From Aeolococcus sp050734155 (lineage in GTDB: Bacteria > Chloroflexota > Dormibacteria > Aeolococcales > Aeolococcaceae), in assembly GCA_050734155.1 (NCBI GenBank), contig JBOHUD010000009.1, forward strand, positions 16,753 through 80,752: DNA of 64,000 bases. Direction: 5' to 3'. The position numbers and the translations under genes were made by a program. Under the pieces are notes generated by a model. The model did no database searches and was not told the origin of the DNA. It was given only the letters and a program-made list of their open reading frames with translations. This document shows positions 42,293 through 50,631 of this stretch, one piece after another; position 1 is the stretch's first letter, and the number at the start of each line of letters is the position of its first letter.

Positions 42293-43711
42293 ATGACCAG
42301 CACCGCCAGCCGCACCGAGCACGATTCCATGGGCGACTTCGAGGTCCCCACGGACGCCTACTACGGGGCCACCTCGATGCGCGCGGTGGGCAACTTCCCG
42401 ATCAGCGACCTGCGCTTCGATCGCGGCTTCATCCGCGCCCTGGGCCTGATCAAGCGGGCGGCGGCACAGGTCAACTCCGAGCTCGGCCTGCTCGACCCCG
42501 CCCTGGCGAGCGCCATCGAGAGCGCCGCCCAGGAGGTGGCCGAGGGCCGCTTCGACGATCAGTTCGTGGTCGACATCTTCCAGACCGGCAGCGGCACCTC
42601 CACCAACATGAACGCCAACGAGGTGATCAGCAACCGGGCGATCGAGCTGCTCGGCGGGGAGCGCGGCTCGCGAACGCCGGTGCATCCCAACGACCACGTC
42701 AACATGGGTCAGTCGAGCAACGACGTGATCCCGACTGCGATCCATGTCGCCGCCGCGGTCGCCATCGAGGAGCGGCTGCTCCCCGCCCTGGACGTGCTCC
42801 ACGCCTCGCTGACCAGCAAGTCCGCCGAGTTCTGGGCGGTGATCAAGACGGGCCGCACCCACCTCCAGGACGCCACCCCGATCCGCCTCGGCCAGGAGTT
42901 CCTGGGCCACGCCGGCCAGGTCGAGCGCGCCCGGCGGCGCACCGCCGGGGCCGCTGCCGAGCTGCGCGAGCTGGCGCTGGGCGGCACCGCCGTGGGCACC
43001 GGGGTGGGGACGCACCCCGAGTTCGCGGCCAGGGTGAGCGCCCGCCTCGCCGCCAGCAGCGGGATCGATTTCGTCGAGACCGACAACCACTTCCAGGCTC
43101 AGGCGACCCTCGACTCTGTGGTGGCCGCGAGCGGCGCCCTCCGTGCGCTCGCCGTCTCGCTCTACAAGATCGGCAGCGACATCCGCCTGATGGGATGCGG
43201 TCCGCGCGCCGGGATCGCCGAGCTGGAGATTCCCGCGGTGCAGCCCGGCTCCTCGATCATGCCCGGCAAGGTCAACCCGGTCATCGTGGAGTCGCTGACC
43301 ATGGTCACCGCCCAGGTGATCGGCAACGACGCCACGGTGGCCTTCGCGGGGGCTGCCGGCTCGCTGCTCGAGCTCAACGTGATGATGCCGGTGGCCGCTT
43401 ACAGCCTCCTCCAGTCGATCTCGCTGCTGGCCGCCAGCGCCGCCAACCTGGCCACCCGCTGTGTCGACGGCCTGCGGGCCACCGACAACGGACCGGCCGC
43501 CGTCGAACGCGGCCTCATGACCTGCACCGGCCTGGCACCCCGGATCGGCTACGACGCCGCCGCGGCCATCGCCAAGGAGGCCCACGCGAGCGGGCGCACG
43601 GTCCGGGAGGTGGCCCGGGAGCGCACCGAGCTCAGCGACGACGAGCTCCGCGTGCTCCTCGACCCGGAGGCGATGACCAGGCCCCGCCGTGATGCCGGCG
43701 GGGGCGGTTGA
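42293..43711 (+). CDS. fumC: Class II fumarate hydratase
   Basis: 472 residues. TCA-cycle enzyme hydrating fumarate to malate. Signature GSSIMPGKVNPV (catalytic Ser about 322), substrate loops TGSGTSTNMNANEV and MGQSSNDVIPTA, and GRTHLQDATPIRLGQEF. The SSND form favours fumarase over aspartate ammonia-lyase (STND). ATG 42293 is preferred over ATG 42329 because it gives the usual N-terminus before EHDSMGDFEVP. Confidence 0.93.
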   Translation: MTSTASRTEHDSMGDFEVPTDAYYGATSMRAVGNFPISDLRFDRGFIRALGLIKRAAAQVNSELGLLDPALASAIESAAQEVAEGRFDDQFVVDIFQTGSGTSTNMNANEVISNRAIELLGGERGSRTPVHPNDHVNMGQSSNDVIPTAIHVAAAVAIEERLLPALDVLHASLTSKSAEFWAVIKTGRTHLQDATPIRLGQEFLGHAGQVERARRRTAGAAAELRELALGGTAVGTGVGTHPEFAARVSARLAASSGIDFVETDNHFQAQATLDSVVAASGALRALAVSLYKIGSDIRLMGCGPRAGIAELEIPAVQPGSSIMPGKVNPVIVESLTMVTAQVIGNDATVAFAGAAGSLLELNVMMPVAAYSLLQSISLLAASAANLATRCVDGLRATDNGPAAVERGLMTCTGLAPRIGYDAAAAIAKEAHASGRTVREVARERTELSDDELRVLLDPEAMTRPRRDAGGGG

Positions 43712-43730
43712 GCCGTACACGGTCAGTGGG

Positions 43731-43747
43731 CGCCCAGCCGCTGGGCG
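43731..43747. terminator. Stem-loop between convergent fumC and cupin-VOC genes
   Basis: Perfect 7-bp stem CGCCCAG / CTGGGCG with loop CCG, in the 60-bp gap between two stop codons. No T-run. Confidence 0.5.
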
Positions 43748-43771
43748 TGGGCGCCATCCCCGACATGCGCA

Positions 43772-44704
43772 CTACGGCGTCGCCGGCGTGGGCGTGAACA
43801 GCTCGACTTCGAGGCCGTCCGGGTCGCGGGTGACGAAACCCGAGCCGTAAGGAGCGTCGGTGATCGAGCCTGGGTCCGCCGCACGCTTGGCGAGCACGTC
43901 GCGCCACTCGACCAGTTCGTGGCGATCCCTGCAGGCGATCGCCACGTGTCCCACGCCCGCCGCCCCGGCGCTGTTGAGCGACAGGAGCCATCCACCTGTT
44001 GGGCTGAGCAGAGCGACGTGACCGGTGCCGTCCTCGGCCACCTCGCCGTCGATGCGGACCAACCCCAAGGCCTGCGCGTACCAACGCTCGCTCCGGCGCA
44101 GGTCGGTGACGTCCAGGGCTACGTGGTTGATCGGGCCGAGCGTCACCTCGCCGGTGCCGTCGCCCACCAAGGCTCGGACCTCGTCCTCCTCCAGCGACGG
44201 TCCGACTATGCGCGAATCGTGCTCCGCGTTGAGCCTCACCAGGGATTCCATGTCGAGATCGAACGCACCATCCGGTGGCAGCCGGAGCTCGCGCGTCGGA
44301 GTGCCGACGGCTTCGATCAGGCCGAGGAAGCTGTCATCGTTGTGCACCTGGAGCATGCGGGCCGGAGTAGGGCTGGTCACCCGGAAGGTGTGTTCGATAC
44401 CGGTCGGGACGGATACGTAGGTTCCCGGTCGCCCCACGATCGTCTGCTCGCCGCAACGAACGACCACCTCGCCGTCAAGGACGAGGAACGAGTCATCGAG
44501 CGCTTCGTGGACATGGCGCGGCGGCGAGCCCCCCGGCGGGACGGTCAGCTCGATCACCGTTGGTGTGCGCGGCGTCCCCTCGGGGTTGCGCAGCACGGCC
44601 AGCGTCCCGAGGAACCACCAGGCACGGCTCGTGCCCGGTTCGCTGAAGATGCGGCGCTCCGCCGCGAGCGGGCCGCCAGGATCGGGGCTGAAGGTGGCGC
44701 TCAT
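43772..44704 (-). CDS. Cupin-VOC (glyoxalase-like) fusion protein
   Basis: 310 residues. N-terminal cupin (about 35-125) with metal ligands in PPRHVHEALDDSFLVLDGEV and a second motif PTGIEHTFRV. C-terminal VOC domain (about 190-305): INHVALDVTDLRRSERWYAQ, GVGHVAIACRD, and the final DPDGLEVELF glutamate. Either half could bind a metal, so a dioxygenase or isomerase role is possible; the substrate is unknown. ATG overlaps the tetR stop by 4 bp, so it is probably controlled by that repressor. Confidence 0.85.
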   Translation of the reverse strand: MSATFSPDPGGPLAAERRIFSEPGTSRAWWFLGTLAVLRNPEGTPRTPTVIELTVPPGGSPPRHVHEALDDSFLVLDGEVVVRCGEQTIVGRPGTYVSVPTGIEHTFRVTSPTPARMLQVHNDDSFLGLIEAVGTPTRELRLPPDGAFDLDMESLVRLNAEHDSRIVGPSLEEDEVRALVGDGTGEVTLGPINHVALDVTDLRRSERWYAQALGLVRIDGEVAEDGTGHVALLSPTGGWLLSLNSAGAAGVGHVAIACRDRHELVEWRDVLAKRAADPGSITDAPYGSGFVTRDPDGLEVELFTPTPATP

Positions 44705-45366
44705 CGAAATCTCCTCTGGGTTGGTGGCTGCGTAGGTGTCGGCAGATGCGGCTGCTCATGGGCGGTTCGAACGCCGCGGCGAGGTCGGCTCGCGTCCGGC
44801 AGTGTCGAGATCAAGGCGTCGATGGCCCAGGCCACCGCTCGTTGGGCGTCAGCCTCGTCCAGCCCGCTCTCGTCGGTGATGTTCACCCAGGATGCCGCGC
44901 TGCAGAGGTGGGCTATCACTGCAGTGGCCCACTGCGCCGTGTCGGCATCGAGGTCGTCAGTCACCGACTTCAGCGCAGCTCTGATGGCCTCGATCCGCTG
45001 CCCGCGGACCGCCGAACGGGTGGCGCGACCCGCCGTCGTTCGCACCAGGGCACGAGTCAGTTCGGGGCGGATGGACAACCGGCGGGCGGCGTCCAGGAAA
45101 CTCGCGGAGATGTCCTCGGGTCCCGCGATGTCGAAGGGAACCCCCAGCGACCCGTAGAGATGTTCTCCCGCCGCGTGGAGCAGCGAGGATCGGTCCGGAA
45201 AGTAACGGTAGAGGGTCCGCAGTGCGACCCCCGCCGACCGGGCGATGTCTGCCATCGACACCTCGTCGGCGGCCTTTTCCTCAAGCTCGGAGATCACCCC
45301 TTCGAGCACCGCCACGCGGACCTGGTCCGCCTGGCGCTCGCGGAGCGACGTGCCCATCGCTTTCAC
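44701..45366 (-). CDS. TetR-family transcriptional regulator
   Basis: 221 residues. N-terminal HTH (VSMADIARSAGVALRTLYRYFPDRSSL, about 37-63) and a variable ligand-binding domain. The tail from about 200 is Arg/Pro-rich and probably disordered. The GTG at 45366 is favoured by a CATACT hexamer 6 bases upstream; ATG 45357 is an alternative. First gene of an operon with the cupin-VOC protein; a palindrome overlies its own -10. Confidence 0.9.
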   Translation of the reverse strand: MKAMGTSLRERQADQVRVAVLEGVISELEEKAADEVSMADIARSAGVALRTLYRYFPDRSSLLHAAGEHLYGSLGVPFDIAGPEDISASFLDAARRLSIRPELTRALVRTTAGRATRSAVRGQRIEAIRAALKSVTDDLDADTAQWATAVIAHLCSAASWVNITDESGLDEADAQRAVAWAIDALISTLPDASRPRRGVRTAHEQPHLPTPTQPPTQRRFR

Positions 45367-45372
45367 GACACA

Positions 45373-45378
45373 AGTATG
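45373..45378 (-). promoter_or_regulatory. Predicted -10 element CATACT of tetR
   Basis: CATACT on the minus strand, 6 bases before GTG 45366, and overlapped by the palindrome at 45376-45390. Confidence 0.45.
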
Positions 45379-45390
45379 CCACTACGGCAT
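45376..45390. promoter_or_regulatory. Candidate TetR operator
   Basis: Inverted repeat ATGCC-ACTAC-GGCAT that overlaps the predicted tetR -10. The size and place fit autorepression by the TetR protein. Confidence 0.45.
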
Positions 45391-45578
45391 GGTCGTGTCA
45401 ACATCGGCCCTGAGCTGTGGGGGCCAAGGTGCGATGCGCGCTTCCCGACCGCAAGGTGCTCGGGCCCGGTGCAGCATCGGGGTGATCGAGGCGGAGTCTT
45501 GGTGGGCCGCAATCTTGCTGTCGTCCAAACCAAACACGCCGCGCCTTTCGCTCAGATGCAGACATGCCCAAAGGGGTG

Positions 45579-45622
45579 CTGCTATCCGCCCCGCAGGGGG
45601 GTGCTATCCGCCCCGCAGGGGG
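45579..45622. repeat. Two tandem 22-bp units upstream of the kinase gene
   Basis: Two adjacent near-identical 22-bp units containing GCTATCCGCCCCGCAGGGGG, followed by the start of a third (GTGC). Each unit can form a small CCCC-gca-GGGG hairpin. They lie 8-50 bp upstream of the possible kinase -10. Confidence 0.7.
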
Positions 45623-45672
45623 GTGCCGATACCATTTGATCCAGCCGATCTACGCGAGAGAATTCCAACTCA

Positions 45673-47817
45673 GTGCTTACCAGGAAGATCACCCACGTCC
45701 GGCTGCGCCAGCTCGCGATGGGCCTCTTCGTGCTCGCCATCGCGCTGAACCTGGGCACCCTGATCGTCTCGCTGCAGACGCCTGGGTCAGTGCCTGCACA
45801 GTACAACTCGGGACAGGGTGGGCTCTTCTTCGTTCTGGCCAGCATCACCTTCGGCGCAATCGGCTTTCTCGTCGCGCGCAAACAACCCAGCAACGCCATC
45901 GGCTGGATGCTGCTTGGGATTGGCACCTGTATCCCGCTGGGCATCAGCAACCAGTACGTCATCGACGCTGATTACGCTCCGCAATCCTTTCCGGCGCCTG
46001 AGGTCGCGGCACTGCTGGGGAATGCCGCCTGGTACCTCGCCGTGGCGCTGATGCTGAGCGTCTTCCTGATATTTCCCGATGGGAAGCTGCTGTCGCGGCG
46101 CTGGCGTTGGTTCGCGCGACTCGCGGTCGTGGCCACCGTCGCGGGTGAGATCGGGTCAGCCCTCGATCCCCAGGGTCTCGACAATGGCCCAACGCGGCTG
46201 CACAACCCCATCGGGATCACCGCCGCGGCCGGCGTGGTCGAAGGGGTGTTCCTGCTCGGAACCCTGGCGCTGGTGGCGGTGCTGGTCGCGGGGCTCGTCT
46301 CGCAGGTCCACCGCTACCGGCATGGCGGCGCCGAGCTGCGCCACCAGCTGAAATGGGTGATCACCGCTGTCGTCGTGCTGATCGCGACGATCGTCTTCAC
46401 CTTCCTCGTCCTTCCACTGCTCAGCGCCCCCGGCTGGATAGGCCAGTTGATCGATGGCTTCGGCTACTTCGTGATCCCGTGCGGAATCGGAGTGTCCGTC
46501 CTCAAGTACCGGCTGTACGACATCGACGTTGTCATCAGCCGCACCCTGGTGTACGGCTCGCTCGCTGCCTTCATCACCACAGTCTATGTGGGCATCGCGG
46601 TCGGCCTCGGATCCCTTGTCGGCAGCGGTGGAAAACCCAATCTCGGTCTGTCGATCCTCGCCACCGGCGTTGTGGCGGCGGGATTCCAGCCAGCGCGGGA
46701 GCGTTTGCAGAAGGTGGCCAACCGGCTCGTGTACGGGAAGCGAGCCACCCCGTACGAAGTGCTTTCACAGTTCTCCGAGCGTGTCGCCGAGTCGTACGCC
46801 AGCGACGACGTGCTGCCGCGCATGGCGCGAGTGCTCGCCGACGGCACCAACGCCCACCTCGCGCGGGTCTGGCTCCGCAGCGGCAGCGTCCTGCAACCGG
46901 TAACCTCCTTCCCACCACAACCGTCGGTACCCGCGGTCGTGCACCTCAACGGCGCGGCGGAGCTGTCGATTCCCGCCACCGATCGGGCGGTACTGGTGCG
47001 CCACCAGGGCGAGGTGCTCGGTGCGCTGACGGTCACCAAGCGGAGCGGCGAGGCGATCACCCCCATCGAGGTCAAACTCATGGACGACCTTGCCCACCAG
47101 GCCGGGCTGGTGCTCAAAAACGTCGGCCTCACCGCCGACCTCCAGGCCCGGCTCGTCGACCTCCGGGCGTCGCGGCAGCGGCTGGTCGCCGCCCAGGACG
47201 ACGAGCGCCGCCGCCTCGAGCGAAACCTCCACGATGGCGCCCAGCAGCATCTCGTCGCCATCAAGGTCAAGCTCGGCCTCGCCCAGATGCTGGCCACCCG
47301 CGACCCAGAGCGTGCCATGGCTGCCATCGGCGATCTCAAGGACGACGCCGACGAGGCGCTCGAGACCCTCCGCGACCTGGCCCGCGGCATCTACCCCCCG
47401 CTGCTCGCCGACAGGGGCCTGCCCACCGCCCTGCAGGCCCAGGCGCGCAAGGCCACGCTCCCCGTCACCATCGACGCCGACGGCATCGGCCGCTATCCCG
47501 AGGACATCGAGGCCGCAGTGTACTTCTGCGTGCTGGAAGCGCTGCAGAATGTCCAGAAGTACGCGCACGCATCCGCTGCGACCGTGCGCCTTCGCACGCG
47601 TGGCGAACAGCTCATCGTGGAGGTCACCGACGACGGTCGCGGGTTTGATGTCAGCGCCACCGCCCGCGGCAATGGGCTGACCAACATGGAGGACCGCCTC
47701 GATGCGGTGGGCGGGACCCTGCAGATCGCCTCGAGACCGGGCGACGGGACGACGCTACGCGCGACCATCCTCGTTGCTCAGGTCTTGAGGCCAAGCGTTG
47801 AGGGCAATCAGCGCTGA
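45673..47817 (+). CDS. Membrane sensor histidine kinase with GAF domain (HisKA_3)
   Basis: 714 residues. Eight or so TMs fill residues 1-320 (starting LRQLAMGLFVLAIALNLGTL), followed by a GAF domain (about 365-490), HisKA_3 with His520 (RRLERNLHDGAQQHLVAIKV), and HATPase_c (ALQNVQKYAHAS, DDGRGFD). The GTG start has only a weak ribosome-binding site. No response regulator follows; the next DNA is a gene remnant. Kinases of this build occur in Actinobacteria and Chloroflexota, usually with a LuxR-type regulator. Confidence 0.88.
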   Translation: MLTRKITHVRLRQLAMGLFVLAIALNLGTLIVSLQTPGSVPAQYNSGQGGLFFVLASITFGAIGFLVARKQPSNAIGWMLLGIGTCIPLGISNQYVIDADYAPQSFPAPEVAALLGNAAWYLAVALMLSVFLIFPDGKLLSRRWRWFARLAVVATVAGEIGSALDPQGLDNGPTRLHNPIGITAAAGVVEGVFLLGTLALVAVLVAGLVSQVHRYRHGGAELRHQLKWVITAVVVLIATIVFTFLVLPLLSAPGWIGQLIDGFGYFVIPCGIGVSVLKYRLYDIDVVISRTLVYGSLAAFITTVYVGIAVGLGSLVGSGGKPNLGLSILATGVVAAGFQPARERLQKVANRLVYGKRATPYEVLSQFSERVAESYASDDVLPRMARVLADGTNAHLARVWLRSGSVLQPVTSFPPQPSVPAVVHLNGAAELSIPATDRAVLVRHQGEVLGALTVTKRSGEAITPIEVKLMDDLAHQAGLVLKNVGLTADLQARLVDLRASRQRLVAAQDDERRRLERNLHDGAQQHLVAIKVKLGLAQMLATRDPERAMAAIGDLKDDADEALETLRDLARGIYPPLLADRGLPTALQAQARKATLPVTIDADGIGRYPEDIEAAVYFCVLEALQNVQKYAHASAATVRLRTRGEQLIVEVTDDGRGFDVSATARGNGLTNMEDRLDAVGGTLQIASRPGDGTTLRATILVAQVLRPSVEGNQR

Positions 47818-47957
47818 ATTACAAGGTCGTGCACCAGCGTGGGATCCCAGATCGGTGATGGGTCGCCAACCCGAGCGGCATCAAAGCAGCCGCCAGTACG
47901 TCGAGTGGGTCACCGCAACTGCCCTGCTACGTCGATGTTGCCTGTCCTGGCAATCTC

Positions 47958-48098
47958 TTGGCTCAGCGGCCGGATGCGGTCGGCGAGCAGATTCGCGCTG
48001 AGATCCTGGGTGCCGATGGCCTGATTCTGCCCGCCGCACTGGACATCGCGCCGGTTCTGGTGCCGCTGGCGGCCGTCGGACTGGCGACGCACTACCCT
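47958..48098 (+). pseudogene. DoxX-family fragment
   Basis: The reading ILGADGLILPAALDIAPVLV and following PLAAVGLA matches the most conserved stretch of DoxX-like membrane proteins (ILGALGLILPxLTGIxPxLxPLAAxGL). It has no proper N-terminus or later TMs, and the frame runs into the next gene. Rest of the 285-bp gap after the kinase shows nothing. Confidence 0.45.
48093..48098 (+). promoter_or_regulatory. Predicted -10 element TACCCT of the SRPBCC-like gene
   Basis: TACCCT lies 4 bases before ATG 48103 and 10 bases before ATG 48109. The spacing seen elsewhere in the window favours the second ATG. Confidence 0.4.
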
Positions 48099-48108
48099 GG
48101 TCATGCCC

Positions 48109-48558
48109 ATGGCGACCCTCATCCGCCGGATCGATCTCGACCTTCCCCCGGAGAGTGCCTTCCGCGCCTGCGTGCGCCTGCTCACCGACGCCGACCCGTC
48201 ACGTGGCGTCGTCGATCGGCGGTGCAGCCCACATCCGCCTCGCGAGGGCTCTGAGATTCTCACGCGTGTGCGCGACCGCCGCGGCGAGCGCACACTGCAC
48301 GCGCGGATCGTTGAGCTGGATCCGCCCCGGTCCTTAGCAACGGCGACCGACGATGAGGGGCCGGCGGTGCGCACCGGCCTCGCGGTCGAACCCGCCGGGC
48401 ATGGCAGCATCGTCACGCTCAGGAGCGATGCGACCACCGCTCTCGGCGTCATGGTCCGGGCAGAAGGACTGGTCGACCGCGCCCTCCTCGCTCGTGCCCA
48501 GCGGCGTGCGGTGAGGGCGACCCTGCGACGGCTGCGCGAGCTGGCCGCCGAGTTCTGA
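48109..48558 (+). CDS. SRPBCC-like protein
   Basis: 149 residues. Begins ATLIRRIDLDLPPESAFRACVR, ends in a long helix (GLVDRALLARAQRRAVRATLRRLRELAAEF), with antiparallel strands between; this is the START/SRPBCC (polyketide cyclase/dehydrase) layout, which binds hydrophobic ligands. Similarity is by pattern only. ATG 48109 is chosen from the promoter spacing; ATG 48103 is the alternative. Confidence 0.6.
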   Translation: MATLIRRIDLDLPPESAFRACVRLLTDADPSRGVVDRRCSPHPPREGSEILTRVRDRRGERTLHARIVELDPPRSLATATDDEGPAVRTGLAVEPAGHGSIVTLRSDATTALGVMVRAEGLVDRALLARAQRRAVRATLRRLRELAAEF

Positions 48559-48861
48559 CCGGGAACGCGCGCCTGTGGACGCTTCGCCGTCGTTCCCGAG
48601 CGCTCGAGGAGAACGGGAGGAAAGACTCTGCTGTAGCCGTCTGTCTGCCCCACTGGCTACCGGCCCCTCAGAGCATCCAACTTCTTGCCGTTCGGGCAAG
48701 CTCCAAAACAGCCAACCCCTGGACAGGTTTACTGTGCCGATATAGGAAGCCGACCGGAGTTGATGAGCGCGATGAGCGCATCACCCGCGGGGGTCATACA
48801 CGCTGACCGTAGCCGTCTTTGACGCCAAGCGCTGACACGCTCGTCAACTAGACTCCCGCGC
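48559..48861. other. Intergenic region
   Basis: 303 bp with no gene. It has a 6-bp hairpin CTTGCC-gttcg-GGCAAG (48684-48700) without a T-run, and TAGACT next to the downstream gene. AT content is a little higher than in the flanks. Confidence 0.5.
48849..48854 (+). promoter_or_regulatory. Predicted -10 element TAGACT of the hydroxyacyl-CoA dehydrogenase gene
   Basis: TAGACT lies 7 bases before ATG 48862, so the transcript would be leaderless. Confidence 0.6.
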
Positions 48862-49728
48862 ATGGAGAGCGCGGGGGCGATCGAAGCGACGCTCTGCGTG
48901 GTGGGCGCGGGCGCGATGGGGGCTCAGATCGCCCACCAGGCGGCGCTGCACGGCGTCCCGGTGCACCTCTACAGCCGCAGCCAGGAGCGCCTCGACGGCG
49001 CCCGCGAGCAGTGCGCCGCCCTGCTTGCGAAGCGGGTCCTGGGGGGCAAGCTCAGCGCGCGCGACTGCGACGAGGCGCTGGCCCTGGTCACCGCCACCAC
49101 CGATCTGGCTGCGGCCGTCTCGGGGGCGACGATCATCATCGAGTCGGTCGCCGAGGATCGCGAAGCCAAGCGCGCGGTCCTGGAGGCGATCGGCCGATCC
49201 GCTGCCGGGGACGCCATCGTGGCCACCAACAGCTCCACCCTGCCCAGCTCGCTGTTCCTTGACGTGGTGCCCAGGCCGGAACGGCTGCTCAACCTCCACT
49301 TCATGAACCCGGCCCTGGTGATGCCCCTGGTCGAGGTGGTGCGCGGCACCCACACCGGCGATGCCGCGGTCACGGCGGCGCTGGACTTCGCCCGGGCCAT
49401 TGGCAAATCGCCGGTGCTGGTGGAGCGCGAGAGCTTCGGGTTCGTGGCCAACCGGGTGCTGTTCATCGCCATGCAGGAGGCGTTCAAGCTGGTCGGGGAG
49501 GGATTTGTCTCCGTCGAGGACTGCGACCTGGCCCTCCGCAACGGGCTGGGCTGGCCCATGGGACCGTTCGCGATCGCCGACCTGGTGGGCCTCGACGTGG
49601 TGGCGGCCATCCTCGAGGAGGGCCATCGCCAGACCGGTGAGCAGCGCTGGGCCCCGGCCGCGCTCCTCCGCGAGCGCGTCGCCCGGGGCGAGCTCGGTCG
49701 CAAGAACGGCCGCGGGTTCACCCTGTAG
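48862..49728 (+). CDS. 3-hydroxyacyl-CoA dehydrogenase (3-hydroxybutyryl-CoA type)
   Basis: 288 residues, the length of single-function Hbd/PaaH enzymes. NAD fold VVGAGAMGAQIA, catalytic Glu in IIESVAED, catalytic His in LNLHFMNP, and Asn in GFVANRVLF; the C-terminal dimer domain has GLGWPMGPFAIADLVGLD. It oxidises 3-hydroxyacyl-CoA with NAD in fatty-acid or butyrate pathways, or acts on phenylacetate intermediates. Convergent with the HAD gene, 12 bp apart. No other beta-oxidation gene is close. Confidence 0.9.
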   Translation: MESAGAIEATLCVVGAGAMGAQIAHQAALHGVPVHLYSRSQERLDGAREQCAALLAKRVLGGKLSARDCDEALALVTATTDLAAAVSGATIIIESVAEDREAKRAVLEAIGRSAAGDAIVATNSSTLPSSLFLDVVPRPERLLNLHFMNPALVMPLVEVVRGTHTGDAAVTAALDFARAIGKSPVLVERESFGFVANRVLFIAMQEAFKLVGEGFVSVEDCDLALRNGLGWPMGPFAIADLVGLDVVAAILEEGHRQTGEQRWAPAALLRERVARGELGRKNGRGFTL

Positions 49729-49740
49729 GGCTCCGCCGTC

Positions 49741-50631
49741 TCAGCCACAGAGCCCGAAGTGCTCGAGCACCTCGGCGACGCCTGCGCCCTCCGGCTCGGC
49801 GCAGGTGGCGTCGGCCGCCGCCAGGACCTCGGGGCGGGCGCTGCGCACCACCACCCCACACCCGGCGGCGCCGAGCAGCTCCGCGTCGTTGGGCGCGTCA
49901 CCCACGGCGACCGCTTCGTGCAGCGACAGGCCGAGCCGGGCACAGAGCCGCTCCACCGCCGCCGCCTTGTTGACACCTGGGCTGACCACCTCGACGAACC
50001 AGTCCAGCGAGCGGGTGACCCGCCCCCGCGCCCCCAGCGCCTCGGTCATGGCCAGCACGCACGCCTCGATGACGGCGCGGTCGTCGCTGACGCACACCAC
50101 CTTGGTGCTCCCCTTGCTGACAAGGGTGGCCAGATCTTCCACGAAGTTGATGGGCACCTGGGCGATGCGAGCGTAGAGGTGCGCCTCGGGGCGGTCCTGC
50201 TCGCAGTAGAGCCGGTCGTCGACGTAGGCCTGGCGATGCCAGCCCCGCCGGCGGGCGATGTCGATGGCGGCCAGGGCCACGTCCGGCGCCAGACCCTCCT
50301 CGTAGAGCACGGATCCCGGGGTGGCGCCGTGGGGCAGCTCGCGGATCAGCGCCCCCTGGTAGCAGACCAGCGCTTCGCGCACGCGCAGCTCTCGTGCCCA
50401 GGGCACAGCGGAGGTGTACATCCTCCCCGTGGCCAGGATGACGGGCAGCCTGGCGGCGGCGGCGCGGACGGCGTCGCGGGTGTGCGGATGCAGCCGCAGG
50501 GCGTCGTCGATCAGGGTGCCGTCGATGTCCAGGACCGCCAGCCGGGGCGCGAAGGTGATGGGCAGCTCGGCGATCGGCGGGGGCGGCGCTCCCGTCGCGG
50601 TCGGCGGCGGAGCGCCCGAGTTCCCGCTCAA
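49741..50631 (-). CDS. HAD-superfamily phosphatase, Cof type
   Basis: 296 residues. Motif I DIDGT with nucleophile Asp35 and acid Asp37, a cap domain between, Lys region (GVNKAAAVERL), and motif IV VGDAPND. Cof-type HADs dephosphorylate sugar phosphates, FMN or similar. The TTG at 50631 overlaps the upstream stop (TTGA); the first 24 residues are Pro-rich and unordered, so a later start cannot be ruled out. Confidence 0.85.
   Translation of the reverse strand: MSGNSGAPPPTATGAPPPPIAELPITFAPRLAVLDIDGTLIDDALRLHPHTRDAVRAAAARLPVILATGRMYTSAVPWARELRVREALVCYQGALIRELPHGATPGSVLYEEGLAPDVALAAIDIARRRGWHRQAYVDDRLYCEQDRPEAHLYARIAQVPINFVEDLATLVSKGSTKVVCVSDDRAVIEACVLAMTEALGARGRVTRSLDWFVEVVSPGVNKAAAVERLCARLGLSLHEAVAVGDAPNDAELLGAAGCGVVVRSARPEVLAAADATCAEPEGAGVAEVLEHFGLCG

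Larger units (their letters stand above)
45367..45672. other. Intergenic region between tetR and a divergent kinase gene
   Basis: 306 bp without a gene. Holds the tetR promoter and palindrome at one end and a 22-bp tandem repeat plus TACCAT (45630-45635, possible -10 of the kinase) at the other. Confidence 0.5.

Noticed and set aside
45579..45630. CRISPR-like repeat
   Set aside because: Only two directly adjoining units with no spacers, and no cas genes.
48684..48700. Rho-independent terminator
   Set aside because: Short 6-bp stem without a T-run and 125 bp from the preceding stop codon.
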